Translations under genes and position numbers: made by a program
The notes under the pieces: model-generated
The model's database searches: none
Told to the model about the DNA's origin: nothing
The model's input: the letters and a program-made list of their open reading frames with translations, nothing else
Assembly: GCA_023435725.1 (NCBI GenBank)
Contig: JAEYRD010000160.1
Location: 50,731 to 114,730 of the forward strand
Reading direction: 5' to 3'
From: Pseudomonadota bacterium
Lineage (GTDB): Bacteria; Pseudomonadota; Alphaproteobacteria; Rhizobiales; Xanthobacteraceae
Length of the DNA: 64,000 bases
Shown here: in pieces, positions 17,559-26,127 of the stretch
Position numbering within the stretch: position 1 is the stretch's first letter
Layout: each line of letters opens with the position of its first letter

Positions 17559-19334
17559 TCAAACCGCACCCACCTCCCGCCCCAAAATCCCTTCCTCGAT
17601 CGCCTTGATCTGCAGCGCGAGATATTTCGAGTTGATGCGGCACTGCGCGAGGCTGCCGGCGATGAACCACAGGCCTGGCTGCTTCGTGCGCGCATACATG
17701 TTGCGCAGCTCGAGGCCGTCGCCGAAGCCCCAGATCGGGCCGACGCGGTCGGCGACGCTATCGCCGAACAGCTTCCGCACCAGATATTCCTGCGGCTGGT
17801 AGCCGGTCGAGAGCACGATGAGGTCGGCGGCGATGGTCGCGCCGTCTTTCATCCGCGCGCCCTCGGCCGTGAAGCTCTCGATGTCGGAGAACTGCCTGAG
17901 CTTGATCGCGCCCTCTACGATGAGGTTGGAGCAGCCGACGTTGAAATAATACCCGCCGCCGCGGGTGAGGTATTTGAACTGCCAGCCGGTGCCGGCCTCG
18001 CCGAAATCGAGCTTGAAGCCGACGCGCGAGAGACCGTCGAGCAGCTCCTTGTCGAGCTCCTTCGATTGCTCCGTCAGCATGACATGCGTCTTCTTCGCGA
18101 GCGGCGTCGGCATCGAGGTCGCGATCAAATCATTGTCCTCGAGCGTGCCCTCATTGTAGGTCGCATAGGCAAGCTGCGCCGACGGCTCGATATTGGTGAC
18201 CAGCGTCGGCGATCGCTGCACCAGCGTCACCTCGGCGCCGCTTGAGCAGAGGTCTTGCGCGATGTCATGGCCGCTGTTGCCGGTGCCGACGACGATCGCG
18301 CGCTTGCCTGTCCAGTTCTCGCCGTCCTCGTAGCGGCTCGAATGCAGCAACGTGCCCTTGAAATTGGCGAGAGTCGGAATGTTCGGCATGTTGGCGATAC
18401 CGCTGACTCCCGTCGCCATCACCACGTGGCGTGGATGCATGGTGCGCTTGCTGCCGTCGGCATGGCGCAGTGTCACCGTCCAGTGGCCCTTCGCCTCGTC
18501 GTAGGCGCCGCCCTCGAATTCGGTGCCGGTCCAGAAGTTCAGCTCCATGGCATCGACGTAAGCTTCGAACCAGTTGGCGAGCTTGTCCTTGGGGATATAT
18601 GTCGGCCAGTTCGGCGGAAATGGCATGTAGGGGAGGTGATTGACCTGCACCTGGTTGTGCAAGGTGAGCGCGTGATAGCGCTTGCGCCAGTTGTCGCCGA
18701 TACGCATCTCGCGATCGATGATCAGCGTGTCGACCTTCAGCTGCTTCAGCCGCGCCGCGATCGCGAGCCCGGCCTGGCCGCCGCCGACCACCAGCACGGA
18801 CGGATCGCGATCGGCGTAGTCGCGCGATGCGTTGCGCAGATCGAGCCAGTTCGGTCCGCGGAAATCGCGCGAATAGGCCTGGCCGCGCGGCCGCGACGTG
18901 CCGAGCTGCTCCTCGAACCCCTTGAGCTCGTCGAGGGCGGTGAGCAGCGTCCATGCCTTCAGGCGATCGCCGTCCGAGGGATCGGGCACGAGCCGCACGA
19001 TGCCGCTGCCGCGGCCGACCGCGGTCTCGAAATTGAAGATCGCCTCGATGTTGTTGGCGCCGGCGCGCGTCACCCAGCGCGGTGTCGCGCGGTTCGGCGC
19101 GATCTTGAATCTCGTCGGCGTCGCCTTGGTTGCAAGCGTCGTCAGCTCTCGTGCGATCGCACCGGGGCCAGCAAGCGTCTGCAGGTTCCAGCTCAGCGCC
19201 AGCACGTCGCGCCAAAAACTGTCGGCGAGGAAGAGGCGGTCGAGCGCGGCGGGATCGGGCTTGCCCAGCGTGCGCTCGAATTCATCGAGCCAAGCTTGTG
19301 CGGCGACGGAAATATCCTTGGTACGGTCCAGCAT
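17559..19334 (-). CDS. Flavin-containing monooxygenase with N-terminal NTF2-like domain
   Basis: A 591-residue protein. Residues 1 to about 150 form a SnoaL/NTF2-like domain (WLDEFERTLGKPDPAALDRL ... FWRDVLALSWNLQTLAG). The FAD site is VVGGGQAGLAIAARLKQL at about 177-194 and the NADPH site VVGTGNSGHDIAQDL at about 345. Between them lies the class B fingerprint FKGTLLHSSRY at about 325-335, matching FxGxxxHxxxY of FMOs rather than the W-ending Baeyer-Villiger form. The start at MLDRTKD (19334) is chosen because the longer frame runs into a dispersed repeat at 19371. It should oxygenate a soft nucleophile or a ketone with NADPH. It is the fifth gene of the leftward cluster. Confidence 0.9.
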   Translation of the reverse strand: MLDRTKDISVAAQAWLDEFERTLGKPDPAALDRLFLADSFWRDVLALSWNLQTLAGPGAIARELTTLATKATPTRFKIAPNRATPRWVTRAGANNIEAIFNFETAVGRGSGIVRLVPDPSDGDRLKAWTLLTALDELKGFEEQLGTSRPRGQAYSRDFRGPNWLDLRNASRDYADRDPSVLVVGGGQAGLAIAARLKQLKVDTLIIDREMRIGDNWRKRYHALTLHNQVQVNHLPYMPFPPNWPTYIPKDKLANWFEAYVDAMELNFWTGTEFEGGAYDEAKGHWTVTLRHADGSKRTMHPRHVVMATGVSGIANMPNIPTLANFKGTLLHSSRYEDGENWTGKRAIVVGTGNSGHDIAQDLCSSGAEVTLVQRSPTLVTNIEPSAQLAYATYNEGTLEDNDLIATSMPTPLAKKTHVMLTEQSKELDKELLDGLSRVGFKLDFGEAGTGWQFKYLTRGGGYYFNVGCSNLIVEGAIKLRQFSDIESFTAEGARMKDGATIAADLIVLSTGYQPQEYLVRKLFGDSVADRVGPIWGFGDGLELRNMYARTKQPGLWFIAGSLAQCRINSKYLALQIKAIEEGILGREVGAV

Positions 19335-19370
19335 GCGCGACCTCGTGCCGTCTTCGCGGCGTTTCCTCTC

Positions 19371-19419
19371 GAGCATGATCCGGAAAAGTGTAGAGCGGTT
19401 TTCCGAAGAGATCATGCTC
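19371..19419. repeat. Short palindromic repeat, family C copy 1
   Basis: GAGCATGATCCGGAAAAGTG ... GATCATGCTC, an inverted repeat with GGAAAA facing TTTTCC around the centre. The same element occurs at 33945-33993 and, more diverged, at 29961-30028. It lies between the DUF2855 and FMO genes. Confidence 0.85.
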
Positions 19420-19468
19420 CAATTATGGAGGTCGACGCTATACCGGTTCGAAGTCCGTCGAAAGCGGT

Positions 19469-20554
19469 TTACCCGAGCAGCGAGAGCATGTGGCCCTGCT
19501 CAGGGGGAATACGCCCCTTCAGCGTGTCGAGATAAACCTGCTGCACCGCCTCCGGCCCGCGACTTTCGACAACGGTGAGACACCGCTCCAGCAACGGCGC
19601 AAAACCCGACCATGCCGCGCCAAAGCGTTGTTCGATGCCGCCCGGCCCCCATTCCTTGGCGCGCTTGCGGATCTGGTCGGGGGCGAAGAACCAGCGCGGC
19701 TTTGCGCCGGGAAGCTCGCCCTCGTCGGGCTCGGTCGCGCGATGCGTCAGTCCGACGCGTACGGAGCATCTCATCTGGTCGCCGAAGTATTGGTGCAGTC
19801 CGGCGCGCAACGCGCTGTTGCCGGCCATGTCAACGAATGCGACCGGCGCATCTGATGGCAGCGACGTGATGCCGTCATAGGTGACGACCCCGTCGTAGCA
19901 GCCGAGAGAAGCGACGAAGCCCGTGTTGCCGGCCGATGTCAGGCCGATTACCTTGCGGCCGCGCGTGTGCAGCAAATGAGCAAGCCCGAACGCGGTCTTG
20001 CTGGAGGCGCTCGACAGCAGCACGGTGCGCGCGCCAAAATCATCGTTCTCGGCCAGAAAGTCGTCGACCAGGAACGACAGCATGAACAGCGGACGCAGCA
20101 AGGCCTGGTAATCGCCCTGCCGCCCGGCATAAGCGGGATCGCCGCTGATGCGCGCATAGGCGTTGTAGACCGGCGCCACGCCTTGCCGGTGCGCAGCACC
20201 GTCGCGCAGGCCGTGCTTGCTGACGTCGGTGGCCTCGATGACGAGATGCGTCGCCATCGGGAAGTAGCCGAACAGGCGCTCCCCTACCGGCACGTTCGGA
20301 TGCTTCGAGGCGATTACCTCGCCAAAGCCCCACACCGGAATGTTGCCGAAGCCGTTTGGCGCAGGAAAAAGCTGCCAGTATTTCAGCTCGTCGCCGAGCA
20401 CGGCGTAGGTGATGTTGTTGGCAGTGAAGGCGAAGCGATCGACTTTGACGAGCAGCGCATCCCGCGGCAGCGCGTCGCTATCGGGAAGCGTGGTTGCGAT
20501 CGTCTTGCAGGTTTCGAAGTCGTTTCGCGCAACGATGAAGTCGGTGGCTGTCAT
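19469..20554 (-). CDS. DUF2855 family protein (MDR-like fold)
   Basis: A 361-residue protein starting at MTATDFIVARND. It matches the DUF2855 family: an N-terminal part resembling the GroES-like half of medium-chain dehydrogenases (LLVKVDRFAFTANNITYAV, then VGERLFGYFPMA), and a Rossmann-like half with VLLSSASSKTAFGLAHLL near residue 190 and VVTYD near 235. The catalytic zinc ligands of alcohol dehydrogenases are not evident. The enzymatic role is unknown; a reductase acting on an acyl or ketone intermediate would fit the neighbours. It sits 100 bases after the acyl-CoA synthetase in the same direction. Confidence 0.85.
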   Translation of the reverse strand: MTATDFIVARNDFETCKTIATTLPDSDALPRDALLVKVDRFAFTANNITYAVLGDELKYWQLFPAPNGFGNIPVWGFGEVIASKHPNVPVGERLFGYFPMATHLVIEATDVSKHGLRDGAAHRQGVAPVYNAYARISGDPAYAGRQGDYQALLRPLFMLSFLVDDFLAENDDFGARTVLLSSASSKTAFGLAHLLHTRGRKVIGLTSAGNTGFVASLGCYDGVVTYDGITSLPSDAPVAFVDMAGNSALRAGLHQYFGDQMRCSVRVGLTHRATEPDEGELPGAKPRWFFAPDQIRKRAKEWGPGGIEQRFGAAWSGFAPLLERCLTVVESRGPEAVQQVYLDTLKGRIPPEQGHMLSLLG

Positions 20555-20654
20555 GATGTCAGATCCCGGCTTGTGTCCGTGCCGGTATCTCATGCGTCAC
20601 ACCCGCGGCGTCTGCAACCGCAACATAGTTTTAAACGCTGTTTGCCGCGTCCCG

Positions 20655-22181
20655 CTAGGTGCCACCGGAATTCCGGCCGGCCCAATAAGGCTCGCGCAGC
20701 TTGCGCTTGAAGATCTTTCCGGTCGCTTCGCGGGGCAGCGCATCCATGAACTGGATGTCCTTTGGCACCTTGAAGTTGGCCAGCCGGTCGCGCAGAAAGA
20801 CCTGCACCGCGTTGGCGGAGAGCTGCGCGCCGGTCTCGGACTCGATACACGCGCACAGCCGCTCGCCAAATTCCGCGTCGGGTATGCCGAACACGGCGCA
20901 GTCGCGCACGCCGGGCATCGTGATCAGCGCGTTCTCGATCTCGGCGGGATAGATGTTGACGCCGCCGGAGATCACCATGTCGCGCTTGCGGTCGCACAGG
21001 AACAGATAGCCGTCCTCGTCGAGATAGCCAACGTCGCCGACGCTGACGAGGCCATCGCGGCCGGCCTCTGCACGCGCCTCGGCTTTGCCGTGATAGTCGA
21101 AGTCCGGCACCGAGGCCTGCCGCATGTAGATCTCGCCGGGCTCGTTGACGTCGCACAAGCTGCCATCGGTGCGAAAGATTTTGACGACGCCGCCCTCGAT
21201 GGCGCGGCCGACCGTGCCGGGCTTCTTCAGCGCTTCCTCGGCGGAATGCCACACCGGAATGCCGGTCTCGGTCGAGCCGAAATATTCGTTGATGACGCCT
21301 CCCCACCAATCGATCATCGCCTTCTTCACGTCGGGTGGGCAGGGCGCCGCGCCATGAACGACGAAGCGTAGCGAGGACAGATCGTAGCGGCGCTTCACTT
21401 CGTCGGGCAGCCGTAGCAGCCGCACGAACATCGTCGGCACCATGTGCATGTGCGTGACGCGATGTCGCTCGACCAGTTGGAGCAGGTCCTCGGGATCGAA
21501 CCGAGGCTCCAGCACGATCGTGCCGCCGTTGCGATAGGCCAGCATGCCGTAGGAGTGCGGGGCGGAATGGTACATCGGGCCGTTCATCAGGACGATCTGA
21601 TCCTCGTTCGGCTTGATGCCATAGGCGATCGCCCCGACGCGCTCGGAGGCCGCGACCTGTTCGGGGCGCATCGGCATGCGCCGCACGCCTTTCGGCATGC
21701 CCGTGGTGCCAGAGGTGTAGAACATCGGCGCGGCGCGGCGCGGCGGCTCGGCGAGTTCGGCCTGGCTGTCACGCCACTTGTCCCAGTCGGTCAGGCCACT
21801 CGGAATGCTGGTGAGCCCGGCCGGAATGTCGAACGCCTTCGCGATCTCCGGCGGCGTCGCGACGACGAGGAGTGTGAGGCCATCCGGCAAGCCGTCTCGA
21901 ATCTGCGGCAGCAGGTCGGCGTGGCAGATCAGGATGTCGGCGCCGCTGTCGGTCAGGATATAGCGGACTTCGGTCGCCTTCAGGTGCCAGTTGATCGGAA
22001 CCACCGGCCTGCCGAGCGCGGCGGAGGCAGCGACGACCTCGAACAGCGCGAAATCGTTGCGTAACATCATCGCGACCGGCGTACCCTCGCGGCCGCGGAA
22101 GCTTGCAAATCCGCTGGCGGCCTTTCGGATGCGTGTATGAAGCTCGGAATAATCGATCTGGCGCTCACCGCTGATGATCAT
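20655..22181 (-). CDS. Acyl-CoA synthetase, AMP-binding family
   Basis: A 508-residue adenylate-forming enzyme. The core motifs are all there: FYTSGTTGMPKGV near residue 170 (phosphate loop), NEYFGSTETG near 300, GDVGYLDEDGYLFLCDRKRD near 385, and the catalytic lysine in LPREATGKIFKRKL close to the end. It activates a carboxylic acid with ATP to an acyl-AMP and then to the CoA thioester. The ATG at 22181 has AAAGGACG upstream and leaves 10 bases to the binding-protein gene; an upstream ATG at 22202 would overlap that gene. The acid is unknown. This is the third gene of the leftward cluster. Confidence 0.93.
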   Translation of the reverse strand: MIISGERQIDYSELHTRIRKAASGFASFRGREGTPVAMMLRNDFALFEVVAASAALGRPVVPINWHLKATEVRYILTDSGADILICHADLLPQIRDGLPDGLTLLVVATPPEIAKAFDIPAGLTSIPSGLTDWDKWRDSQAELAEPPRRAAPMFYTSGTTGMPKGVRRMPMRPEQVAASERVGAIAYGIKPNEDQIVLMNGPMYHSAPHSYGMLAYRNGGTIVLEPRFDPEDLLQLVERHRVTHMHMVPTMFVRLLRLPDEVKRRYDLSSLRFVVHGAAPCPPDVKKAMIDWWGGVINEYFGSTETGIPVWHSAEEALKKPGTVGRAIEGGVVKIFRTDGSLCDVNEPGEIYMRQASVPDFDYHGKAEARAEAGRDGLVSVGDVGYLDEDGYLFLCDRKRDMVISGGVNIYPAEIENALITMPGVRDCAVFGIPDAEFGERLCACIESETGAQLSANAVQVFLRDRLANFKVPKDIQFMDALPREATGKIFKRKLREPYWAGRNSGGT

Positions 22182-22191
22182 GGGACGTCCT

Positions 22192-23376
22192 TTAGCGGTC
22201 ATCGAGAATGTCGCCGAACGGTACCCAGCTCTTGCCGTTGAAGCGGCGGAGCTGCAATTGCTGGAACGGCAAATAGTCGTCCGGACCGGTCGACACGCTC
22301 ATTCCAGGCAACAGCAGCGGCAACTTCACTTCCTTCAACGACGCTGCCTGCTTCAAGATGTTGTCGCGGCTGACATCGTCCTTGCAAGCCCTGAGTACAT
22401 TCATCAGCAGCGTGGCATAGTGATAGCCCGCGGCATAGTTGGAATTGGAGAGATCCGCCGTCGGCATGTATTGCTTCATGAAGGCGAAATATTCCTTCAC
22501 GCCGGGATCGTCGGCCCATTGCGGGTCAATCGTGTCCTTCTGGTTGCTCGACGAGATCAGTCCGACCGCATTGTCCAGGCCCGCCGGCTCGAGGAACGAG
22601 ATCGAAGAGGCCGAGGTGGGTACGAAGAACAGCTCCGGCTTCCAGCCGATCTCTGCCACGCCCTTCACCATTTGCGAGGTGAATTTTCCGAGCACGACGC
22701 CGAACAGCACATTGGCGCCCGAGGCCTTCAAGGTCGAGAGTTGCGAGCTGATCGTCGGCGCGCTGGTCTCGTAGCTCGCTTCCGCGATGATCATGCTGGC
22801 GGCTTTAGGCCCGAGCGCACGCTTGAAGCCCGCGACATAGTCGCGGCCGAAATCGTCGTTCTGCGAGAGGATTGCGATCTTGGCGTCGGGCTTGGACTGC
22901 AGGATGTACTTGGCATAGACGACGCCCTCGGATTCGTAGGCCGCCATCCCCGGCATCGTCCACGGGTTCTTCTGCGGATCGGCCCATTTGGTGGCGCCCG
23001 AGAGCACGAACAGCTGCGGCACCTTCTTGGCGTTGAGGTAGCGTTGCACGGCGCTGTTGGTGGCGGTGCCGAGCGAGCCGAACATCATCAGCACCTCCTC
23101 CTGTTCCACCAGTTTGCGCGTCTGCTCGACCGTCTTCGGTGGCGAATACGCGTCATCCAGCGTGATGAACTTGACCTTTCGGCCGTTGATGCCGCCTTCG
23201 GCATTGACCTTCTCGAAGAACGCCTCCTGCGTCCGTCCGATGGCGCCGAAACCGGAGGCCGGCCCGCTATAGGGCAGGGTCTGTCCGATGCGGATCTCTT
23301 TGCTGTCGTCGGCATGGGCGCTGACGGCGGCGAGCGTCAACAACGACATGCCGATCAATGCGGCTGCCAGCTTCAT
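22192..23376 (-). CDS. Branched-chain amino acid-type ABC substrate-binding protein
   Basis: A 394-residue periplasmic binding protein of the LivJ/UrtA group. The signal peptide runs to SAHADDSKEIRIG. Conserved elements are GQTLPYSGPASGFGAIGRT, the KVNAEGGINGRKV hinge helix and AILSQNDDFGRDYVAGFKRAL near residue 175. In rhizobia such proteins often capture aromatic acids or amides rather than amino acids. No permease or ATPase genes accompany it, so it must use a transporter encoded elsewhere or serve as a sensor. It lies between the NMO-like gene (34 bases) and the acyl-CoA synthetase (10 bases). Confidence 0.92.
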   Translation of the reverse strand: MKLAAALIGMSLLTLAAVSAHADDSKEIRIGQTLPYSGPASGFGAIGRTQEAFFEKVNAEGGINGRKVKFITLDDAYSPPKTVEQTRKLVEQEEVLMMFGSLGTATNSAVQRYLNAKKVPQLFVLSGATKWADPQKNPWTMPGMAAYESEGVVYAKYILQSKPDAKIAILSQNDDFGRDYVAGFKRALGPKAASMIIAEASYETSAPTISSQLSTLKASGANVLFGVVLGKFTSQMVKGVAEIGWKPELFFVPTSASSISFLEPAGLDNAVGLISSSNQKDTIDPQWADDPGVKEYFAFMKQYMPTADLSNSNYAAGYHYATLLMNVLRACKDDVSRDNILKQAASLKEVKLPLLLPGMSVSTGPDDYLPFQQLQLRRFNGKSWVPFGDILDDR

Positions 23377-23410
23377 GGTATCCTCCCGTTGTTCTTGTCG
23401 GTCCGAGACG

Positions 23411-24385
23411 TCAGGCGCTGGCGCGCATCAAAAAGTCCCGACGAGCTTGGTCGAATTCGCCCTTCATCCGGTCGACGAGCTCGGCGACGGGTGGTGCGTC
23501 GGTGATCTGGCCGATGCCCTGGCCCGAGCCCCAGATGTCGCGCCACGCCTTCGATTTCATGTTGCCGCCGGAGCCGAAATTCATCTTCGATTTATCGGCG
23601 ACCGGGAGATTGTCCGGATCAAGTCCGGCGGCGGCGATCGAGGGTCCCAGATAGTTACCGTGCACGCCGGTGAACAGGTTCGTGTAGACGATGTCGTGCG
23701 CGGCATGCTGCGTCAGTGCCGACTTGTAAGCTTCCTCGGCGTTAGCCTCCTTCGTCGCGATGAATCGCGTGCCCATATAGGCGAGGTCGGCGCCCAGCGT
23801 CAGTGCGGAGGCGATGCCGAAACCGTCGCTGATCGCGCCCGACAGCAGGATCGCGCCGTCGAACCATTGCTTGACCTCGCGCACCAGCGCGAAGGGCGAC
23901 AGCATGCCGGCATGTCCGCCCGCGCCGGCGCAGACCAGGATCAGGCCGTCGACGCCCTGCTCGGCAGCTTTGCGCGCATGCTTGACGTTGATGACGTCGT
24001 GGAACACCAGCCCGCCATAGGAATGCGCGGCCTCGACGATCTCCGCTGGCGGCCGCAGCGAGGTGATGATGATGGGCGCCTTGTGCTTCACACAGGTTTC
24101 CATGTCCTTCATCAGCCGGTCGTTGGAGGCGTGGCAGATCTGGTTGACCGCGTAGGGCGCGACCTTCTTGCCGGGATTGCGCGACTTGTATTCGCCGAGC
24201 TCGTCCTCGATGCGGTTCAGCCATTCGTCGAGCTTCTCGACCGGACGGGCATTAAGCGCGGGAAACGAGCCGACAACCCCCGCCTTGCACTGGGCGATCA
24301 CGAGCTCCGGTCCGGAGACGATGAAGAGGGGCGAGCCGACGACGGGCAGCTCCAGATTGTTCTTGAGCAAGGCGGGCAGTGCCAT
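23411..24385 (-). CDS. Nitronate monooxygenase-like flavoprotein
   Basis: A 324-residue TIM-barrel FMN protein. The ATG at 24385 has a strong AGGAGG site; a longer frame reaches 24442. Family features are LPVVGSPLFIVSGPELVIAQ at the N-terminus, PYAVNQICH, a glycine-rich FMN phosphate site in LILVCAGAGGHAGMLSPFAL, and GAISDGFGIASALTLGADLAYMGTRFIAT. Relatives include nitronate monooxygenases and 2-enoyl reductases of the FabK type; the sequence does not decide between them. It is the first gene of the leftward cluster and faces the LysR gene across about 180 bases that hold two likely operator sites. Confidence 0.88.
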   Translation of the reverse strand: MALPALLKNNLELPVVGSPLFIVSGPELVIAQCKAGVVGSFPALNARPVEKLDEWLNRIEDELGEYKSRNPGKKVAPYAVNQICHASNDRLMKDMETCVKHKAPIIITSLRPPAEIVEAAHSYGGLVFHDVINVKHARKAAEQGVDGLILVCAGAGGHAGMLSPFALVREVKQWFDGAILLSGAISDGFGIASALTLGADLAYMGTRFIATKEANAEEAYKSALTQHAAHDIVYTNLFTGVHGNYLGPSIAAAGLDPDNLPVADKSKMNFGSGGNMKSKAWRDIWGSGQGIGQITDAPPVAELVDRMKGEFDQARRDFLMRASA

Positions 24386-24519
24386 CCGATCCTCCTGACC
24401 AAGCGCATCGCCGGCCTGCCGGCCGATTGTGAGCGCTTCCATGTCGATTGTCGCGCCGGCGGGGTGTCCGCCGCTTGCGGTTTGACTGCACTATAGGGTT
24501 GGACGGCAGGCAGGGGATC

Positions 24520-24554
24520 GTTCAATATTGAACATACGGATATTCAGCTTTGAA
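24520..24554. promoter_or_regulatory. Paired TTCA-N4-TGAA sites in LysR/NMO control region
   Basis: Two matching dyads: TTCAATATTGAA at 24521-24532 (extended to a perfect 14-base palindrome GTTCAATATTGAAC) and TTCAGCTTTGAA at 24543-24554. They are offset by 22 bases, about two turns of the helix, and stand 12-45 bases before the lysR start. This is the geometry expected for the recognition and activation sites of a LysR-type regulator. Confidence 0.6.
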
Positions 24555-24565
24555 CGGGGCCGCCG

Positions 24566-25453
24566 ATGGATTGGGACCTCTGCAAGACCTTCGTCGCGGT
24601 GGCCGATACCGGCAGCTTCACCGCCGCGGCGCGGCGGCTTCACGCCAGCCATCCGACCGTCAGCCGCAAGATCGCGGCGCTGGAGGCGCAGCTCGGGACC
24701 AAGCTGCTGGCGCGTGCCGCTGATGGATTCGTGCTCACCGCCGATGGCCGCACTCTGCGTGAGCACGCGGAGGCGATGGCAGCCGCCGCGCTCCGGGCCG
24801 AGGCCGCCGTTGCCGCCGGCGGGCGCAAGGCACGCGGCACGGTCAAGCTGTCGATCGGAGCGACGCTGGCGTCGCACTGGCTGATGCCGCGGCTCCGATC
24901 CTTCCTGGGCGCGCATGATCACATCCGCCTCGAGATCATCACTCATCCGTTTCCGGCCAGCGTGCGTCGCCGGGAGGCCGACGTCGTGTTGCGTCCGGTC
25001 GACAGCGGCGAGGAAAATCTGGTCGGCCGCAAGATCGGCCGTCTCGGCACGGGCTTCTATGCTTCGCGCGACTATGCCGCCGGCCGGTCCTTGCCGGAAC
25101 GGAGCGGCGAGTGGAAGGGGCACAGCGTCATCGGCTTCGCCGATCAGGATTCGAACGCGCAGCTTGCGCGCTGGAGCGATGCGATCACGCGGCAGGGAAC
25201 CATGGTGATGCGCTGTTCGTCGCAGGGCGACATGCTGGCGGCGGTGCGCGCAGGAATAGGAATCTCCGCGCTGTCCTGCTTTGTCGCGGAAAGCTATCCG
25301 GATCTGGTGCGCGTCGCGCCGCAAAAGCTCGTCAGTGTTGCCGACCTCTGGCTGCTTGCCCACCCCGACCTGGTCGAGCTGTCCGCGGTGCGAGCCGTCG
25401 TCGACTTCGTGGCCGAATGCGCCCGTGCCGATCGCGTGCGGCTGCGGGGCTAA
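24566..25453 (+). CDS. LysR-family transcriptional regulator
   Basis: A 295-residue regulator. The winged helix-turn-helix fills residues 1-60 (LCKTFVAVADTGSFTAAARR, then HPTVSRKIAALEAQLG), but the usual SQPAVS turn reads SHPTVS. The rest is the periplasmic-binding-like effector domain, with RLEIITHPFPASVRRREADV and GTGFYASRDYA. It is transcribed away from the nitronate monooxygenase-like gene, the classic layout for a LysR protein that controls its neighbour operon and itself. Its stop codon overlaps the stop of the convergent DNA glycosylase gene by 4 bases. The effector is unknown. Confidence 0.94.
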   Translation: MDWDLCKTFVAVADTGSFTAAARRLHASHPTVSRKIAALEAQLGTKLLARAADGFVLTADGRTLREHAEAMAAAALRAEAAVAAGGRKARGTVKLSIGATLASHWLMPRLRSFLGAHDHIRLEIITHPFPASVRRREADVVLRPVDSGEENLVGRKIGRLGTGFYASRDYAAGRSLPERSGEWKGHSVIGFADQDSNAQLARWSDAITRQGTMVMRCSSQGDMLAAVRAGIGISALSCFVAESYPDLVRVAPQKLVSVADLWLLAHPDLVELSAVRAVVDFVAECARADRVRLRG

Positions 25454-26103
25454 CCTGATCCAGCGAGCACACCCTCGCGCTTCTTCACCGCGCGGTAATA
25501 GCTCCACCACAGATGCGCCGCCGCGCCGCGCAGGGGGCGCCAGGGTTCGGCCAGCGGCGCCATCTGCTTTTCGGTCGGCCGTGCCTGAAGACCGAGGCCA
25601 ATCTTGATCCCTTCCTGCACGGCGAGGTCGCCGGCCGGCCAGGCATCGCCATGGCCCAGGCAAAACAGAAGATAGACGTCGGCCGTCCACGGCCCGATGC
25701 CGGGCAGCGCGACCAACGTGTGATGCGCGGCGTCGGCATCCTCTTCCGCGAGCACGTCGAGGTTCAGCCGCTGCGCCATGATCTCGCGCGCGAGATGTTT
25801 CAGCGTCTTGATTTTCGCGGCCGAGAGGCCGAGCCGCCCCAGCCGGTCTGTGCGCGCGCGGCGCACGGCTTCATGGTCGAACGGATCGAAGGCGGCGGAG
25901 AGCCGTCCCCAGATCGCCGCCGCGCTCGCGGTCGAGAGCTGCTGCCCGCAGACGATGTGGGCAAGCCCGGTAAAGCCCGGCTCGCGCCGCCGCAAGGCGG
26001 GCATGCCCGCGATCTCGAACACGGGCTTGAGGCGCGGATCTCGCTTCACCAGCGCGTGGATGGCCTCTTCGAGATCGGACTGGGTTTCGAGGTGGATGGT
26101 CAT
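25450..26103 (-). CDS. DNA-3-methyladenine glycosylase II (AlkA-type HhH-GPD)
   Basis: A 217-residue base-excision repair enzyme when started at MTIHLETQSD (26103). The helix-hairpin-helix is LPGIGPWTADVYLLF near residue 130, and the catalytic aspartate follows in WPAGDLAVQ. The N-terminal ICGQQLSTASAAAIWGRL is the conserved helix of the short AlkA branch. It removes alkylated purines from DNA. It lacks the N-terminal Ada or TBP-like part of E. coli AlkA, as usual for this branch. No Ada box or LexA-type site is evident upstream; the region there is a dispersed repeat. Confidence 0.92.
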   Translation of the reverse strand: MTIHLETQSDLEEAIHALVKRDPRLKPVFEIAGMPALRRREPGFTGLAHIVCGQQLSTASAAAIWGRLSAAFDPFDHEAVRRARTDRLGRLGLSAAKIKTLKHLAREIMAQRLNLDVLAEEDADAAHHTLVALPGIGPWTADVYLLFCLGHGDAWPAGDLAVQEGIKIGLGLQARPTEKQMAPLAEPWRPLRGAAAHLWWSYYRAVKKREGVLAGSG

Positions 26104-26127
26104 GTGGTTCGGCTTACTCTCTCCGGC

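Noticed and set aside
19335..19415. N-terminal extension of the FMO protein
   Set aside because: It reads through a family C repeat; the start at 19334 is sufficient.
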